Assembly (NCBI GenBank): GCA_036365455.1
Contig: JAWQUS010000008.1
Coordinates: 19,699,501 to 19,763,500, forward strand
Direction of reading: 5' to 3'
Length of the DNA stretch: 64,000 nucleotides
From: Macrosoma leucophasiata
Lineage: Eukaryota; Arthropoda; Insecta; Lepidoptera; Hedylidae
A program made the position numbers and the translations under genes. The first letter of the stretch is position 1. Each line of letters begins with the position of its first letter. Shown here in pieces: positions 1-9,853 of this stretch. The notes under the pieces were generated by a model, which did no database searches, was not told the origin of the DNA, and saw only the letters and a program-made list of their open reading frames with translations.

Positions 1-158
1 TAACAGAAATATATAATTTGTGAAAATTTTAGTTTTCTAGCTATCACTGTTTATGAGATACAGCTTGGTGACAGACAGACGGATGGACGGACAGACAGAC
101 AGACAGCGGAGGATTAGTAATAGGATCCGTTTTTATCTTTTAGATACGGAACCCTAAA
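1..158 (+). repeat. Family P repeat, 3' part (cut by window edge)
   Basis: This is the end of a dispersed repeat whose other copies read, in plus orientation, from an ACCGGCCAAGTGCGAGTC-like start through a GACAGACAGA tract to a GGAACCCTAAAAA end. Here only the tract at about 72-106 and the GGAACCCTAAAAAA end near 149-162 are inside the window. It runs directly into the family Q segment that follows, and the same pair of segments recurs inverted at 31155-31772. Confidence 0.7.
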
Positions 159-159
159 A

Positions 160-612
160 AAGATAGAAGATAGATACAGAATAGTCTTAAAATATTCGTT
201 AAGATTCTTTAAATTGTCGTAACTTTTTTATTTCTGAACCGATTGTCATGAAACAAACACTAAATGTTAAGTGAAACTTACCACAATACATAAGTGAAAA
301 CTGTAAATCAGATAAACTATTTCTGAAATTAGCGTGCACAAGCACACAGACAGACAGACATTTTTTCGGGATAACAAGTACCCAGAGTTGTGCGCCAAAG
401 GTTAAAGTATAATCATACCAAGTTTCATCGTAATCGGACCCTTAGATTTTGTGTGATGCTTGAACAAACAGACAGACAGACAGACAGACAAAAAAAAATC
501 TGATCACATATTTGTGTTCGGTATCGATCTAGTAACATACCCTGGTATTTTTTTAAATATTTTCAATGTACATAATTTACACTTCTACAGATTTATTATA
601 AGTAAAGATTAT
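160..612 (+). repeat. Family Q repeat with two GACA tracts
   Basis: A segment of about 450 bp holding GACAGACAGACA tracts near 348-360 and 467-490. It matches the reverse complement of 31155-31612 along its whole length, including the sequences around CATACCAAGTTTCATCGTAATCGG and the CAATGTACATAATTTACACTTC end. No coding potential is evident. The 80-residue open frame across it is compositionally a repeat shadow. Confidence 0.7.
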
Positions 613-1420
613 TCCACTCATTTTTTAAATTCTCATATTATACTTTTTTACATACCTATACCTACATTCACACAAAAAATACAAAAACGTATAGGTATAT
701 AAAGAAATACAAAAAGGTTGCCACCAGTAGCGGGTGTAGGGTCCAAGTTGTCGGTGGTTATTATTACGAGTATTATAGATAGCGCTTTTGTAGTAATAAC
801 TATACTGAAGTGATAAATAGTGCGGGTCGAAAAAAATTGTTAATTATATATTTTTTTTTTAACATTATACGATAAACAATAGGTAAGAAAAATTAAGTTA
901 AAGAAAATTAAATTTTGTACTACAAATAATGTTCTATAATATTTTCGATAGGGTGAAACAAACACAACAAAACAAGCGTGGCGACCCCTATAAACTTAAA
1001 TTTAAGCTGATAACCTCCCCTTGCCCTATAATTAAACCATCAAAATAATAAAATAACGTCCTCTGAAAAAATATTTCTACGTACTTACTAAAAGATGAGC
1101 CGTTGATCCGATGGTTCTTGGACCTTTGATCCATTACAAAGATTAGCACAAGTGTTTTTTCATCTTCATCGAAGTTGTAAGATATTTGAATTGATCAATG
1201 GTCGATTAATTATCCTATTTATTTTAACAATGTTGTAAAGACATAAGAAATGAAAGTAAAAATGTAAAGAAATTTGATTTCGGGCAAAGATTTGCGGCTT
1301 CTGCATAATTAACTCAGTTAATTTACCTACTGAGCTATCACATCTGAGCGTCGAATTTTTCGCGTCTCTGCGGCTTGTTAACCTCAAAAAATTAATAGTT
1401 GTACAACCGATACCATAATC
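613..1420. other. AT-rich DNA without recognised feature
   Basis: I see no exon, RNA gene or well-defined mobile element here. Near 1301-1350 the minus strand carries a short tRNA-like string (TAGCTCAGTAGG), which is probably a SINE-head relic. Confidence 0.4.
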
Positions 1421-1424
1421 TTTT

Positions 1425-1512
1425 TTTAAAAAGCGGCTAGGCTTCTTGTCTAGGGTTCGCCGGGTTGACCCCGGCTCGAAGTCAATTTTCTCTTTATTTT
1501 GTAATTTCTCGT
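1425..1512 (+). repeat. tRNA-like SINE fragment (family S5)
   Basis: The segment GGGTTGACCCCGGCTCGAAG near 1462-1481 looks like a degraded pol III B box and T arm. It is followed by GTCAATTTTCTCTTTATTTT, very similar to the segment after the B-box-like sequence at 45540-45620. A third related copy lies on the minus strand at 10555-10645. No intact cloverleaf can be drawn, so this is a SINE relic rather than a tRNA gene. Confidence 0.4.
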
Positions 1513-1537
1513 TTTCTCGTTTTTTTTATTTTCTCTG

Positions 1538-1795
1538 TATGTATGTATCTTCACGCCTGGTCCTTTACGGGGTAGGCGGAGAGTGTGGAGCGCCAGATAT
1601 CCCGGTCCTGACACACCTCCCGTGCCTCATCTACCTTCATCATTCTCTTCATACGAGGCACGCCGATTCCTAAGACTTTTGACCCCACCAACAGACAGCA
1701 CTCGACCTATTTGATCATGGTAGGTCAGTCTTGGTTCCTGGGCCTCTGCAACCATCCATATTCGCATCGTATATCTGTTTAGTAATTCGCTCATT
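1538..1795 (-). repeat. Family T: 3' end of a LINE with (ATAC)n tail
   Basis: The segment begins with a short TGTATG tract followed by TCTTCACGCCTGGTCC, then GGGGTAGGCGGAGAGTGTGGA. The same series, with more of the upstream part, is present at 36095-36392 in the opposite orientation and as short pieces at 8398, 41803 and 42931. Read on the minus strand it would end in an ATAC-repeat tail, as in non-LTR retrotransposons with short-repeat 3' ends. The minus-strand reading shows only scattered codons of a pol-like C terminus. Confidence 0.55.
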
Positions 1796-1989
1796 CGACT
1801 TTTTTATTTTATATAGTTTTTATAGTTAATGTGCACGAAATTCATGTGCACGAAGTCCCCGACGGATGCTAGTATAGCATAATTTATTCCATTCACATAA
1901 AATGAAATGGATGTAATTTCCTTAGTGCTGCATACCAATTATTGCATCGATGCTTCAATTATTTTATGTAATGGTGGCACATTTTTAAT

Positions 1990-2165
1990 GTTACTTCAGT
2001 GGCAAAGAAGCATGCAGTTCACATAGATATTAAGTGATGACTGCAGCCCGTATACATCTACATAACAACCTGAGATATGTTGCCACCCCTGAAACCTAAA
2101 TTGATATCTCTGTGTTAGTTTTTCTGGCTCCATGCAATACTATCTTACCGGAACATTATGGTGCT
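1990..2165 (-). repeat. Family F copy, divergent
   Basis: GTGGCAAAGAAGCATGCAGT followed by AGTGATGACTGCAGCC and a later GTTGCCACCCCTGAAACC match the family F consensus read on the minus strand, but with many substitutions. It belongs to the older subfamily also seen at 25178, 30985 and 46013. Confidence 0.55.
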
Positions 2166-2330
2166 GAACTAGTGTTTAGCTCTATCGTACCTTATCTATA
2201 ACACAGGTACCTAATAAAAATACTGTTAATGAGTAAATGAAAAAAACTAAACTGAAAAAAAAAACCGAGTAAAAACTATAAATGAGATTCGTACTACGAT
2301 AAAAAACATGTGCCGTGTTTACACATGACA

Positions 2331-3525
2331 TTTAGGCTGCCTGTCCATTGATGCGGTGCGAGGCGGCGGAGCGAGCGAGCAAGCGAACAAATATTAACTT
2401 TTTTTTTAAATTTATTTATTTAAGCCTTTATTGCAGAATACAAAATACGAGTACAATTAACAAATTAACAAATTGTGTCTTATTCTAGCACATCGAAGGA
2501 TGCGGTTTTATTGTTCAGCGTGTCATATGACACATAGGCCTCTTCCAGCTTTTTCCATTCTTGCCTATCTTTAGCTATTCTTGTCCACAATGCTCCGCCG
2601 ATAGTTTTGAGGTCATCTGCCCATATTTTTATTTGCCTGCCTCTTTTTCTTTTTCCATCCCGTGGCTGCCATTCCGTTAACATTTTGATCCATTTCGTTG
2701 TACTATCTCGAGTCATACCTATGTCCCGTCCATCGCCATTTCAACTGTTTGATTTTCTTTAATATGTTTTCTAGTTTCGTTATGGATCAGATTTCCTCGG
2801 CTCTTATCATACTCCTTTCCATTCCTCTCGGACACGATCTGAGTTTTTCCAGATGCTTGCGAGTCAGCGACATGAATCAGACACATGAATTGAACACTTT
2901 TTTCTTAATAAATGTAGGGAATTGCTTACTTTTAAATACCTGTTTTAGGGACCAATATCTATTTCATGCACTAGTTACTCTCCTATCTATTTCTAGGTCA
3001 GTTTGATCTTGGAATGCTAATAGTTGTCCTAAATATGTATAGCTTATATTTTAGCACATATTGAATGCTTTCTTCATCTACTATTATGGCTACTTCTTCC
3101 CTATTAGTCATTACTTTTGTTTTAGTTTTAGCGATGGTAAGACCGACTGCTTTACTAGCCTCTCAGTTAATTGTTGTAACATTCGTTGTAGAGTGGTTCC
3201 ACTGTCGGATACTAGAATCAAATCATTAATATTATTAACCAATAGTATTGCATTAAATCTCCGCTCAGCTCCAGTGGACATAGTTTTACGAGCTGGTTTT
3301 AAAATCATACTTTTTCGGATGGGCGGTTGCGGTGCGAGGCGGCTGTGCGAGGCGGCGAAGCGATCTGGTGGAACAACCGAATTGATGACTGTCCTCTCGT
3401 CGACTCGTCGCGTAAACTCGCGCAGTCCGCAAGTTCGCTCCGCATACTCGCTGGCTCCGCAACGCTTTCTCGCTCCGCGGCAATGAACAGACAAAGTCCG
3501 CAAGTCCGCCTCGCAATACTTACGA
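2331..3525. repeat. Foldback element split by a LINE fragment
   Basis: GCCTGTCCATTGATGCGGTGC near 2339-2359 and the GC-rich run after it are approximately complementary to the sequence ending CGCTCCGCGGCAATGAACAGAC near 3473-3492. The segments 3305-3500 and 2331-2395 share GGTGCGAGGCGGC strings. I read this as a GC-rich foldback repeat into which the LINE fragment at 2399-3295 inserted. Both boundaries are uncertain. Confidence 0.4.
2399..3295 (-). pseudogene. Degenerate RTE-like LINE reverse transcriptase, C-terminal part
   Basis: Minus-strand translation gives, across several frames, a decayed non-LTR reverse transcriptase of the endonuclease-RT type. NDLILVSDSGTTLQRMLQQL near 3180-3240 is the remnant of the catalytic ADD box and the helix after it. 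It is followed by a YLGQ-like segment, a SERNGKE/HIKENQTVEMAMDGT stretch, and finally KRGRQIKIWADDLKTIGGAL with AKDRQEWKKLEEAYV (2520-2640), the typical C terminus. The catalytic aspartates are damaged (A-D-D reads as N-D) and several frameshifts are needed. The element ends towards 2399 in a T/ATTT-rich stretch that would be its 3' tail. A second fragment of the same class is at 61900-62500. Confidence 0.75.
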
Positions 3526-3659
3526 TTATACGATTGTCGGCATAGTTTATTCATTTAGTATCGCGGACGTAATAGTGCCGAACTTCCGTCGCGTAGCTTC
3601 GGCATAGTGTGTTTAGACACTTAGAGTTGAATATTTTCTAACGTAAATTTTCTTTTCAG

Positions 3660-3841
3660 ATCAAGACATGGCGCCGCCAAAGCGTCCTTCAGAGCTAAGC
3701 GAGCTGGCGACTGTGACCAACATGAGCTTGGTGACAGGCCGTTTTATGACGTTGCACAAGCGGCGAAAAAAAAGACTTGTCACACGGACCTTGTGCCAGG
3801 AAGTCGGCCTCTTGGACGACCTGCTTCAAGGACAAGTGCAG
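3660..3841 (+). CDS. Phosphodiesterase 7 homologue, upstream exon (partial gene)
   Basis: This exon encodes the region just before the catalytic domain. It opens after a strong acceptor (CTAAC branch-like site at 3638-3642, pyrimidine-rich AAATTTTCTTTTCAG) with two bases completing a codon, then [18 protein letters not shown], a basic patch (HKRRKKRL), and ends [11 protein letters not shown]. The last residues line up without gaps with the segment before the catalytic core in vertebrate PDE7 (…DDDYNGQAK then CMLEK). The following exon starts with CILEQ, so the join is exact. The ATG at 3668 could be a start codon if the upstream exon is non-coding, but the acceptor shows that at least one exon lies upstream. 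The donor side is unusual: CAG followed by GCAAGT (GC-AG intron). An ordinary GT six bases upstream (3836) would keep frame but drop two residues. Confidence 0.78.
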
Positions 3842-3847
3842 GCAAGT
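3842..3847 (+). promoter_or_regulatory. Non-canonical GC splice donor of PDE7 intron 1
   Basis: The exon ends CAG and the intron begins GCAAGT, the form preferred by GC-AG introns (strong pairing to U1 at all positions except +2). Using it gives an ungapped match to the PDE7 family across the junction. The GT at 3846-3847 would introduce a frameshift and a stop in the next exon. The GT at 3836-3837 (CAA followed by GTGCAG) keeps frame but shortens the protein by two residues, so it is the only serious alternative. Confidence 0.65.
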
Positions 3848-3899
3848 GGACTAGAGACGAATAAGATCCTCGTTTAAATTTTAAGAGACGTAAGTTGCA

Positions 3900-5470
3900 A
3901 TCAATGCAAATTTGTTTTGTGTTATTGACCCATCTGCGCTTTGTGCGAATTGTAGATATGTGTTACGTTGTTTAAACGATGGAGGGCTAATTAAAGCACT
4001 TAACATTAATCCATGTGACGCTCAAAGATAGTTCAGTTAAATCAAAGTGAAATGCGTGTTTGAATTTCACTTGTTGTTATGAACGGAGCCAATAAACATT
4101 TTAATCGGATTGTTGTGTTACGAATCACAAATAAGTTTGAGAATAATGTTGGTAACCACGAAAGGTAAAGGTAAGGAAACAACTCGTTTGCTTATCGTTC
4201 ACATTGCATTAAACACCCACACCTAATTGCAAATCTTGTCTTTACATATAGTGTTAAAATCCTGGTGTGAATATGATGTTATCCTGGTGTGGATATGGTA
4301 TTATCCTGGTTCTAAATGATTTAAACCATCAATGCGATGCGTTCATACTGAATTTAGGAAAAAAATCTTGACATATAAGGATAAATTGACGCTAAGCGCC
4401 GCCAGTCACGGTCATTCTGCAGTCCTTCGCGCAACATCGTCGCCGTCACAAATTTAAATGACATTTATTTTGTTTGTATTCATGAGGCATCATCGCGCAC
4501 AACTTTGTGCGTGCACGAGATAATCCCTGCGTTCCAAGTGAACAAGGACGTGTACGTAGGGTTGCCAACTTTTTCGAATAACAAATCTTTGGGGTAAAAT
4601 CTCGTGACAATACTTCTATTCTCTTCTTCTCACTTAACCGACGTTTCGGTATCTAATCGCTGTGGTCACTGGCAGTCTAATTCGGATATATTAACCTAGG
4701 TCACATACCTTCGAAAATTCTATCGCTAAAGTCTTTTTTACACGCGAGGAAAATACGCAAATATAATTTCCACTATGTGTGAACCTTGCGAAAATCTGCG
4801 AAATCGTAAATTTTTTATATAAATCTGTACCTTTTACTCGGGCAGATTTTGTCTTCGAATGCCTGTAGGAGAAAATAACTAGACAAATTTGAATTAAATA
4901 ACTACAAACTACTGTACATGACACGGCCTAACGTTTGCTTTGAAATGCATTTTAAAGGATTCTAATATGTTATAAGTTTTAATCGTCTTTTACCTTTCTA
5001 ATGTAATCTTAGGATGTTTGATGAAAAAACTTTTGTCTTATCTGTGATTTTGATACAGTTGGCAGCCCTAGGTGCGAGGGAAAATTACTTATTTTAGGGA
5101 CTAAACTGCGACGCAATCACCCGCATGATTCGTGTCGGTGGTAAACAACCATGCATTAACTTAGAGGCGATCTTATTTTTATATACTTTGTGCTTGGTCG
5201 CGGCTGGAGCTTGGTGCGAGAGTTTTAAATTCTGATATCTGAGCTACTTTCTGGTACTTTAACTACTATGTGCGCTATAGTTATTATGCATACAATTTAT
5301 TTGAGGATGTCACCAGTAAAGTCAATGCAGTCGAGTAACATTTTTGTTAAACTCTTTGTTAGGACTTTCACAGAGTAAGCATGAGGTGATTTGAAGCTAA
5401 CGTGCGACGCGTATGAAGATCTATCACGTCTCACGGACCGCGCGTTTTTTGTCAACTGTTCAAGTTCTCA
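3900..5470. other. Intron 1 sequence without recognised element
   Basis: AT-rich intronic DNA. Nothing here gives a convincing exon, RNA or transposon signature. A GC-richer patch near 4390-4450 has no open frame or repeat partner that I can find in the window. Confidence 0.4.
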
Positions 5471-5475
5471 ACATT

Positions 5476-5661
5476 GATTCAGCCAAAATTATTTGAAAAA
5501 GATTCAAGGTGAAAGAATATTTTCTCTCTCTTTCTCTTCCCCTTTGCCGCAACTCCTTACATTTTATTATAGCGTATGTTGAAAAATTAATATCAGAAAA
5601 TGCTCTCGAAACCTTGAATCTTTTTTTTTCGATTTTCTTGAATTAATTTTGCTATTATCTA
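5476..5661. repeat. Foldback (MITE-like) element
   Basis: The left arm near 5479-5512, ending GAAAAAGATTCAAGGT, is complementary to the right arm beginning ACCTTGAATCTTTTT at about 5610 and running to 5655. The arms are about 30-35 bp with several mismatches and the middle is a CT-rich stretch. I see no coding capacity. Confidence 0.5.
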
Positions 5662-5690
5662 TTGTTGCGCCAAAAGACGGTCAACGTAAC

Positions 5691-5903
5691 GCCGCGCCGA
5701 TCACTGAGCGCCCTTACGCACTAGCGGTTAGCCGCGGGAGCGGGTAGCCGCGCGGCTTACCGATTTTACAATTTAATATGCAACTGCCTGTTATGTATAG
5801 TGCGTACAAGAACAGGCGGTTGCATATTAAACTGTAAAAGCGGCTAGCCGCGCGGCTAACCGCTAGTACATAAAGGCGCTTAATCATTAAGCGACGGCGG
5901 CGC
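5691..5903. repeat. Long GC-rich palindrome (foldback element)
   Basis: Arms of about 100 and 93 bp (5691-5792 and 5811-5903) are complementary over nearly their full length: GCGGTTAGCCGCG, GTAGCCGCGCGGCT, TTTAATATGCAAC and CCTGTT on the left each have partners on the right. The central loop (5793-5810) is about 18 bp. The right arm lacks about 9 bp present on the left (the GGAGCGGGT segment). This is a typical non-autonomous foldback. The 21 bp starting at the loop are identical to 8601-8621. Confidence 0.8.
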
Positions 5904-6235
5904 GGCATTATGCCTTAATGTGTAAGTTCCCGCCCTCAGTGCTCAAAAAGCAACCATTTATGCACATAATTCTTTATTTCCATTTGTTTACTATTCAAAA
6001 ATAAACAAAACATAAAATAAGTAACAGCTTCCGACTTATTTGTTTACCTGTCAAGAGCCAAAACGGTTGTGGTTGTTATTCGAGTCGCGTTAGGGTTATT
6101 TTAAATGCAGTAAAACAAATTAATAACCATCTTGTCATCGGGTGTTTATAACCGGCAAGTGCGCAGCTATGAGGAAGTACACGATTTTGTGTGTATATTT
6201 TCATGCTTCTTTCAAGAATACGTAACTTTGTAACA

Positions 6236-6352
6236 TTACGCCTGTTTTCCCGTATGCAGGGCTAAAAACAAGCATTCAAGCATACATGCAAACATCCACG
6301 ATTCACTTCACGTTTTGGCCCATGTAACCTATTGACATCTCCGGGGACGTTA
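6236..6352 (-). repeat. Fragment of tRNA-SINE family S3 (body)
   Basis: CAAGCATTCAAGCATACATG, then CGTTTTGGCCCATGTAACC and CTATTGACATCTCCGGGG match the body of the S3 copies at 28728-29017 (same orientation) and 30041-30262 (opposite). The pol III head is missing here. Confidence 0.55.
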
Positions 6353-6450
6353 CCGATTAGCGTCACCATTTAGCGTCAGGTGGTGCCCACGCCCACGAGT
6401 TACATGACTGGATGCACTGCAGCTATACCACCAGCTATTTCCCTTAAGAT

Positions 6451-6721
6451 TTTTTATTTCATGAAAGTAGCAAACAAACATATAGTTCACAGTTATGGTA
6501 AGTGAATGCTGTAGCTTATAAATGTGTACATTAAAACAAGATATTTTCAATGTAGACGCATTGTCACTCGTGAACGAAGCTTCACGTCTCTACTGGAAAT
6601 AGCGGGAAATCACCACCTGACCAGGAACACTATAGCGGTGAACACTACCATTTAACGGCAAGTAGATTAGGTGATGCGGTGTCGCCCTCGGGCTCGATCA
6701 CTCAAATTCTACCACCAGTTT
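6451..6721 (-). repeat. Family F copy, divergent, altered middle
   Basis: Both ends are recognisable: ATGAAAGTAGCAAACAAACATATAG near the start, and CACCACCTGACCAGGAACAC through TCTACCACCAGTTTTA at the end. The middle (about 6530-6600) does not match the consensus and may be a replacement or an insertion. Confidence 0.6.
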
Positions 6722-7011
6722 TATGATAATTACGTTTTACAATGGAAATGAGGACATTAAAGTGGCTATGCGATGCAATTCGACAATTGAAATTCAGCCA
6801 AGAATTCAAAGAACAAAACAAATGTTTGTGTGAATATAAAATTCACCCGCCAGTTGCGGATATGGGTCGACGACTCGTACATGTTTATATTGTTTACACT
6901 TTTCAGCTGCGAGTATTTAATTTTATGATCTTTGACAGCCACTGCGAGTGTTTTCGATCAATAAGAATGTCAGTCTGCTTGTAAACGATGAGGATTTTGG
7001 GATTGATTACA

Positions 7012-7234
7012 AAGAAATAAATAAATAATAAAATACGCATACAGACCCTACACTAGGTATAAACGTGTGTTGCAGGTACCGCACACACAACACATACACA
7101 AACACACACAACATTCGGACCCGAAACATATATTTGTAGGCGATACAAACATCTATATGTCCCGATGCGAGGATGAAAGCCTCGACCTTCGAAACAAGCG
7201 TCACACACTACTGTAACAACTGGACCGTCAAAAA
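7012..7234 (-). repeat. tRNA-derived SINE, family S1, divergent
   Basis: Read on the minus strand, the order is a head with GACGGTCCAGTTG, a T-arm-like block, a body (ATATATGTTTCGGGTCCGAA, GTGTATGTGTTGTGTGTG, CCTAGTGTAGGGTCTG), and an (ATTT)n tail at 7012-7030. The pol III boxes are badly mutated compared with the copies at 29653 and 43668. It abuts the family F copy that follows. Confidence 0.65.
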
Positions 7235-7242
7235 CTACGTCT

Positions 7243-7540
7243 ACTAGTGGTAGAGCTCCAGTGACGGAGCTCGCGGGCGTATGCACCACCGCATTACCTA
7301 ATATACTTGCCGCTAAATGGTAGCACTATGGTTCAGCACTATCGTGTTCCGGTCAGGTGGTAATGTACGGCTCTGTAATTTCCGGCACAGAGGCATAACA
7401 CCTAATTAATGCCTCAGATGTGGCAGCGCATCTGCATTTTGACGTCTGGTCATTGTGTGGGTGTCTATAGACTGCAGTCATCACTTAACATCAATGTGAA
7501 CTGCACGCTTGTTTGCCACTTTTATTACATTAAAAAAAAA
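7243..7540 (+). repeat. Family F copy, near full length
   Basis: It runs from ACTAGTGGTAGAGCTCCAG to GCCACTTTTATTACATTAAAAAAAAA with the full internal order of the consensus: GCACCACCGCATTACC, GTGTTCCGGTCAGGTGG, GGCACAGAGGCATAACACC, CTGCATTTTGAC, GACTGCAGTCATCACTTAAC. There is a short duplication around AGCACTATGGTTCAGCACTA. Confidence 0.85.
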
Positions 7541-7550
7541 TGTATAAAAA

Positions 7551-7768
7551 CCGGCCAAGAGCGAGTCGGACTCGCGCATATAGGGTTCCTTACGAACATC
7601 TATAAAAGTGATTTAATTTTTTTTATTTTTAGTATTGTTGTTATAGCAGCAACAAAAAAACATAATTTGTGAAAATTTCAGCTTTTTAGCTATCACGGGT
7701 TGTGAAGACAGACAGATAGACAGACAATAGGATCCCGTTTTTACCTTTTAGGTGTGGAACCCTAAAAA
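7551..7768 (+). repeat. Family P repeat, internally deleted
   Basis: It starts ACCGGCCAAGAGCGAGTCGG and AGGGTTCCTTACG, contains a GACAGACAGATAGACAGACA tract, and ends GGTGTGGAACCCTAAAAA. It is about 220 bp, against about 500-630 bp for the copies at 30368, 49677 and 53546, so the middle is deleted. Confidence 0.7.
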
Positions 7769-8397
7769 TTAATAATATAAATTTTATTTGCGTCCAAATG
7801 TAGGACTCTCCTTAAAATATAGTCTTGTATTTCGGAACGTGTAAATTAACGCTTGTTGTCTTGTCAGACTTGTCAGGTAGCCGGAGCGTAATTATCGTGA
7901 AATGAGAGCTCATGCTATTATTCCTTGAAATGGTTCTGAATATTCATGAATACTTAATATCGGATGTAATATTAAGAAAAGCCACAGATTTTTATTTTGG
8001 CTTCGTAAACCAACCTGTAACTTAATGGGTATATAGTATATAGTCTGAACTGCCACAATTTTAACTTGATATCCATTCGTCTCATAAATTTTCCCGGAAT
8101 TTGAGGACATTAGAGGAGTCCGCCGACTTAGCTTAGTAACTTACATTGCATTTAGGCAAAACGGGCAGTGCCTACTGGACCTCAGTTTATCGCGGTAGGT
8201 TTGAGTTGTTTTCCTTAGAAATACATTTACCTACTAAGAATAAATAAAACCTATAATTTAGACATTTTGTCATTTTTTAAAAGTAAGAGGTTAGTTTATT
8301 TTTTGGATGAGTTGGTGAGATGAGTTCTACCTAGTAATTAGACCGCCAAACTAAAAGCATTTCGCATCATCGCCAAGCACTCGTAATTACATAACGT

Positions 8398-8466
8398 GTA
8401 TGTATGTGTGTATCTTCACGCCAGGTCCCTAACGGGGTAGGCAGAGATTGTGGAGCGCCAGATATT
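8398..8466 (-). repeat. Family T LINE 3' end, short
   Basis: GTATGTATGTGTGTATCTTCACGCCAGG followed by CCTAACGGGGTAGGCAGAG and GTGGAGCGCCAGATAT matches the start of 1538-1795. Only the last 70 bp of the LINE end are present. Confidence 0.55.
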
Positions 8467-8794
8467 GATTATACATATTACATAACATCATTCAAAATTA
8501 TGACCAACTGACCATTTTAGCGGCGTCTTGATTGAATCTATATATTAAAGTATTAGGGGACAGACCGCTTGACCTAGGTACCTTGTGCAGTGGGCCATAG
8601 ATGTATAGTGCGTACAAGAACCAATATCTGATTGATTTTGGGTCAGCTGTTCTGAATCCCATTTCAGTGGGCACCTTAATCCTAACCTTACCCTTAACCC
8701 CCAAGAAAAAATTGAAACACCTAGCACCTTGTAGTTTTTGAGATTTTATGATGAGCGAACGAGTGACCTTTCGCTTTTATATATTATGTATAGA

Positions 8795-8965
8795 CTAGCT
8801 GACCCGGAGAACTCCGTACCGCCATCGGAGATTTATAAATATTTTCTATGATTTTTTAAATCATATAAACGTTCTTGTGGCAGTAACAAACATATAAAAG
8901 AAATATTTATCTAACTTGTTGCTGTCGTTTGGAAGTTATGTGCGTGGTACAAACATTTCAATGAT
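8795..8965 (+). repeat. Family D repeat start (CTAGCTGACCCGG type)
   Basis: CTAGCTGACCCGGAGAACTC followed by GTACCGCCATCGGAGATTT has close counterparts at 43183 and more distant ones at 18847 and 57489. It is a dispersed non-coding repeat, and the 3' boundary is not defined. Confidence 0.5.
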
Positions 8966-8990
8966 TCATTTTATTTAAATAGGTAGGTTA

Positions 8991-9140
8991 GAGGTTCCCA
9001 AACATTTTTATTGTGTAGACCCCTTTCAATTTTTTTCCTATTTCGGTATACCCCTCCGAATTTTTATTCACGCCTACGTAGACTCCCATCGAGTCTCCTA
9101 TGGACCCCAAGGGGTCCACCTGGACCACTTTGGGAATCAC
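8991..9140. mobile_element. hAT-type MITE
   Basis: It begins GAGGTTCCCAAACATTTTTA and ends CACTTTGGGAATCACTG, the inverted-end pair common to non-autonomous hAT elements (compare CAGTGGTTCTCAAACTTT at 39367). The interior contains AGACCCC, CACGCCTACGTAGACTCCCAT and TGGACCCCAAGGGGTCCACC. The same interior is found at 55996-56199. There is no coding capacity. A GATA tract follows directly. Confidence 0.65.
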
Positions 9141-9540
9141 TGATATAGATAGATAGATAGTTTACAAATCAATATAATACTAAACACGTCTTCCATCAAT
9201 TCTGCTAAAGAATGTTTATGCAAAATTTGAATCAGTAGAAAAACTATCAATTTCCATTCAGGCATCAGGGATTTATTCATTAAATGACCGGTTGATAATA
9301 ATAACGTAGCCATGCTCCATTAATATGCATGTATCAATCAATTATATTATCATGTATATGATCAATTACTGTATCAATTGAATAATTATGTGAATCGGCT
9401 TTGTATGTATGCACGATATGTTAATACGTGTATATTATATAAAAGAGGTTGTTCAAACGTTATAATTTGTTTATATAAAGGAATATAGATCATATTGCGA
9501 TTCATTACTTTTATTCATGCGATACGTCATTCCACTATTA

Positions 9541-9786
9541 GGGTGCTTTTCCACCAGAGATGTGCTTTGCAGCTATGCTGTGAAGATTCACATCTTCAAT
9601 AGGTGGAAAATGGAAACGATGTTGCTGTTAGAGGAAGATGCGCCATGAAGATAGCTATATAGCTCGCATCCATAGCACACATCCTTCCATATAAAACAAC
9701 ATATCTTAGTTGAATCCGTTAAGCTATGTGCACCTATGAATATGATTGGTGAATATCAAACGCATCCATAGCAACGAAAAGCACCC
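9541..9786. mobile_element. Harbinger-like MITE with TTA target duplications
   Basis: A 246 bp unit with ends GGGTGCTTTTC and GAAAAGCACCC (perfect 11 bp inverted ends), flanked on both sides by TTA (9538-9540 and 9787-9789). A 3 bp T-W-A target duplication points to the PIF/Harbinger superfamily. The interior (AGAGATGTGCTTTGCAGC, CGCATCCATAGC) has no open frame. The assignment rests on ends and target duplication only. Confidence 0.7.
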
Positions 9787-9853
9787 TTATTCTTATTGAT
9801 GGTATGTGAATACCGTAGTCTATAAATCTCTACTTAAAACTACATACAAGTGG

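Noticed and set aside
8601..8621. Conserved regulatory element shared with 5793-5813
   Set aside because: The identity is better explained by a shared repeat, since the first copy lies at the loop of a foldback. No evidence of regulatory function is visible.
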